From the NCBI RefSeq assembly GCF_005518285.1, contig NZ_SJDU01000085.1:1-7379 (forward strand): a stretch of DNA of 7,379 nt, given 5' to 3'. Position numbers and translations under genes: made by a program. Below, one piece after another: positions 5,599 through 7,379 of the stretch. The first letter of the stretch is position 1. Each line of letters opens with the position of its first letter. The stretch is from Brachyspira catarrhinii. Its GTDB lineage: Bacteria > Spirochaetota > Brachyspiria > Brachyspirales > Brachyspiraceae. The notes under the pieces are model-generated. The model was not told where the DNA came from. It saw only the letters and a list, made by a program, of their open reading frames with translations, and did no database searches.

Positions 5599-7379
5599 CT
5601 ACTCTACTTTTTTAGGCGGGTTAAGTATTAATCTTATCACGGAATCGTTCGTTATAACGTTTCCCGCTTGAGGGGAAAATTCCGAAACATAACCTTCGCC
5701 TTGAATAATTATTTTAGCATTATTATTTGTTACAATATAAGATATGTCGTTCAAAGCGTCTCTTAAAGATAATTTAGTCAAATCGGGCATAATGTTTGTT
5801 TCGTTTTCGTCTATAGTAGGAATTAAAGATAAAAATTCGTTTGTGTTTATAGTTTTTATTTCTTCGTCTCCAAGTCCGAGATACGGTATTATTTGATTTG
5901 CGACTTGAGCGAAAAGTGGAGTCGCCACCCTACCCGCAGCTCTCGCTCCGCTTCCCTGAGGGTCCTCAAGCAAAACAAGTATCGAAACTTTAGGATTCTC
6001 CAAAGGAAATCCTCCGACAAATATCGACTGATAATATTTTTCTGGTTTGCTATCCGCTCCTCCTCTAATGACTTCCGTTATAGCCGTTCCCGTTTTTCCA
6101 ACCACATCTATATTAAGCAAATTAGCTCTGAATCCCGTAGAGCCAGATTCGACTCCTTTTCTTAAAAGAACTCTTGCAATCTGCGAATATTGAGATTCTA
6201 TTATTCTTTCTTTTTTTAATCCGTTCGTCAAACTTATCTTTTCTCCTCCGCTATATATAGAATCCACAACATGCATTGGAACTTTATAACCGCCATTTAA
6301 AAGCGGAAGATAAGAAGAAGCCATTTGCATCGGAGTGACGCTTAAATCGTATCCTATTGCCAAATAACCTCTCGAAAATCTATGCCATTTATTTAAATCA
6401 TGATAAATTCCGCTCCATTCGTTTTTATAAGGTCCCACATGCGTTTTCTCTCCAAAACCGAATTTTTTCAAATAATCGTAAAAGAATCTTCTGTCTATTC
6501 TTTCTGCTATTGTCACTATTGCAAAATTGCAGCTGTATTTTAATATGTCGTCAAAAATTATATTTCCATGCGGATAGTCGCAGTGAATTCTCGTCTGCGG
6601 ACTATAATCGTAATAACCTCTGCAGTAAAATCTTTCGTCTCTATTTACTACGCCTTGCTCCATTGCGGCAAGTTCTGCGAATATTTTCATTGTTGAGCCA
6701 GGGTAAATCGTGCTCATTATACTTCTGTCGAGTCTCTCGTTATTAACATATTCAAAAGGACTGTTCGGGTCGAAAGAAGGATAAGAATAATTCGCTATTA
6801 TAGCCCCCGATTCCACATCCGACACAATAATAGTCGCCGATTGCGGAGATTTTTCTGCTACGGTTTTTAAGACTTCGTTTCTGACTATTGTTTGAATATC
6901 TCTGTCTAAAGTCAATATCAAATCTTTTGGATTATCGTTTGCGGACGAAAGTATATTTTCGTAGCTTGCCTCGAGTCCCGCATAGCCTTCCGTTTCCGTT
7001 TTATTCATATATCCGATTACATGAGCAAAAATATCGTTGTAAGGATAGAGTCTTTTATGGCTTTCCGCTCCGTATATGCTTCTTATTCCGTATTCGCTTT
7101 TTACTTCCTGCATTTTGTTATAAGAATCTAAAGATAAATTTTGCGCCAGCCTTATGGTCCTTCTTTTCGATTTAAGATAATCGCCAACTTTTTCTTTAGT
7201 TATTCCTATTATTCCAAATATTTTATCGTAACCTTCGTTAACATCCATTCCTTCCTTTCCGTCCGATTTAACAGTTTGGGTGTCTATATATATCGTGTAT
7301 GCGGGAATATTAATAGTTAGAGGACGCATTTTAGAATCGTAAATTATTCCGCGAGGCTTATTTGAAATTTCCAAAGAGT
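5599..7379 (-). CDS. ftsI: Class B penicillin-binding protein (FtsI/SpoVD type) with PASTA domain, 5' end outside the window
   Basis: D,D-transpeptidase that cross-links peptidoglycan peptides outside the membrane; the FtsI branch works at the division septum. Numbering from the TTG at 7374-7372, which is only an internal codon: the frame stays open to the window edge, and the cytoplasmic tail and membrane anchor expected before RGIIYD must lie beyond it. A pedestal domain runs to about 150. The transpeptidase domain carries S227-T-M-K230 (nucleophile S227), S281-C-N283 and K427-T-G-T430, all three active-site motifs intact. GFRANLLNIDVVGKTGTA and SIFVGGFP...NPKVSILVLLEDPQG are typical of FtsI/SpoVD rather than PBP2/MrdA. 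Residues about 525-591 form one PASTA domain, a module that in other proteins binds muropeptides or beta-lactams. The usual DRNGxxLA after RGIIYD is changed to DSKMRPLT. The neighbour is a sugar kinase, not murE/mraY, so this is not the standard dcw order and the exact paralogue is uncertain. Confidence 0.9.
   Translation of the reverse strand, partial: SLEISNKPRGIIYDSKMRPLTINIPAYTIYIDTQTVKSDGKEGMDVNEGYDKIFGIIGITKEKVGDYLKSKRRTIRLAQNLSLDSYNKMQEVKSEYGIRSIYGAESHKRLYPYNDIFAHVIGYMNKTETEGYAGLEASYENILSSANDNPKDLILTLDRDIQTIVRNEVLKTVAEKSPQSATIIVSDVESGAIIANYSYPSFDPNSPFEYVNNERLDRSIMSTIYPGSTMKIFAELAAMEQGVVNRDERFYCRGYYDYSPQTRIHCDYPHGNIIFDDILKYSCNFAIVTIAERIDRRFFYDYLKKFGFGEKTHVGPYKNEWSGIYHDLNKWHRFSRGYLAIGYDLSVTPMQMASSYLPLLNGGYKVPMHVVDSIYSGGEKISLTNGLKKERIIESQYSQIARVLLRKGVESGSTGFRANLLNIDVVGKTGTAITEVIRGGADSKPEKYYQSIFVGGFPLENPKVSILVLLEDPQGSGARAAGRVATPLFAQVANQIIPYLGLGDEEIKTINTNEFLSLIPTIDENETNIMPDLTKLSLRDALNDISYIVTNNNAKIIIQGEGYVSEFSPQAGNVITNDSVIRLILNPPKKVE

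Noticed and set aside
7372..7374. Minus-strand TTG as the start codon of the PBP
   Set aside because: The frame is open to the window edge, no ribosome binding site can be placed before it, and starting here would leave the protein without its membrane anchor.

Overview
The window is an AT-rich bacterial chromosomal segment, roughly one third GC by eye. It is packed with ordinary protein genes and carries no RNA gene, mobile element, CRISPR array or large repeat that I can see. AGA dominates for Arg, GGA for Gly and A/T-ending codons generally. Together with a bifunctional-nuclease-like DUF151 protein fused to a UVR motif and a class B PBP with a PASTA tail, this makes a spirochaete plausible, perhaps a Brachyspira relative. 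That placement is inference from composition and gene types; no taxonomic marker settles it.

Left block, plus strand (1-2656): the 3' nine-tenths of pheT, the phenylalanyl-tRNA synthetase beta subunit, which is open at the left edge. A short Gpt-like phosphoribosyltransferase gene follows 23 bases later with its own ribosome binding site and is very probably co-transcribed. The next 178 bases (2657-2834) are very AT-rich and hold the only substantial intergenic region. Its right part carries a near-consensus housekeeping promoter, and its left part a short coding-like tail that may be a gene remnant.

Middle block, plus strand (2783-4650): the promoter, then a DUF151 protein with a C-terminal UVR motif starting at GTG, then, 16 bases on, an exported protein with a transglutaminase-like Cys-His-Asp domain and C-terminal TPRs. 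These two look like one operon.

Right block, minus strand (4655-7379): an FtsI/SpoVD-type class B penicillin-binding protein with a C-terminal PASTA domain, open at the right edge, and downstream of it a PfkB-family (fructokinase-like) sugar kinase. The kinase converges on the exported transglutaminase/TPR gene with only 4 bases between the two stop codons.

The genes serve translation (pheT), nucleotide salvage or a related reaction (PRTase), an uncertain nucleic-acid role (DUF151-UVR), an unknown envelope role (transglutaminase/TPR), septal peptidoglycan synthesis (PBP) and sugar phosphorylation (PfkB). I see no clear new multi-gene system. The least understood items are the exported transglutaminase/TPR protein and its pairing with the DUF151-UVR gene.
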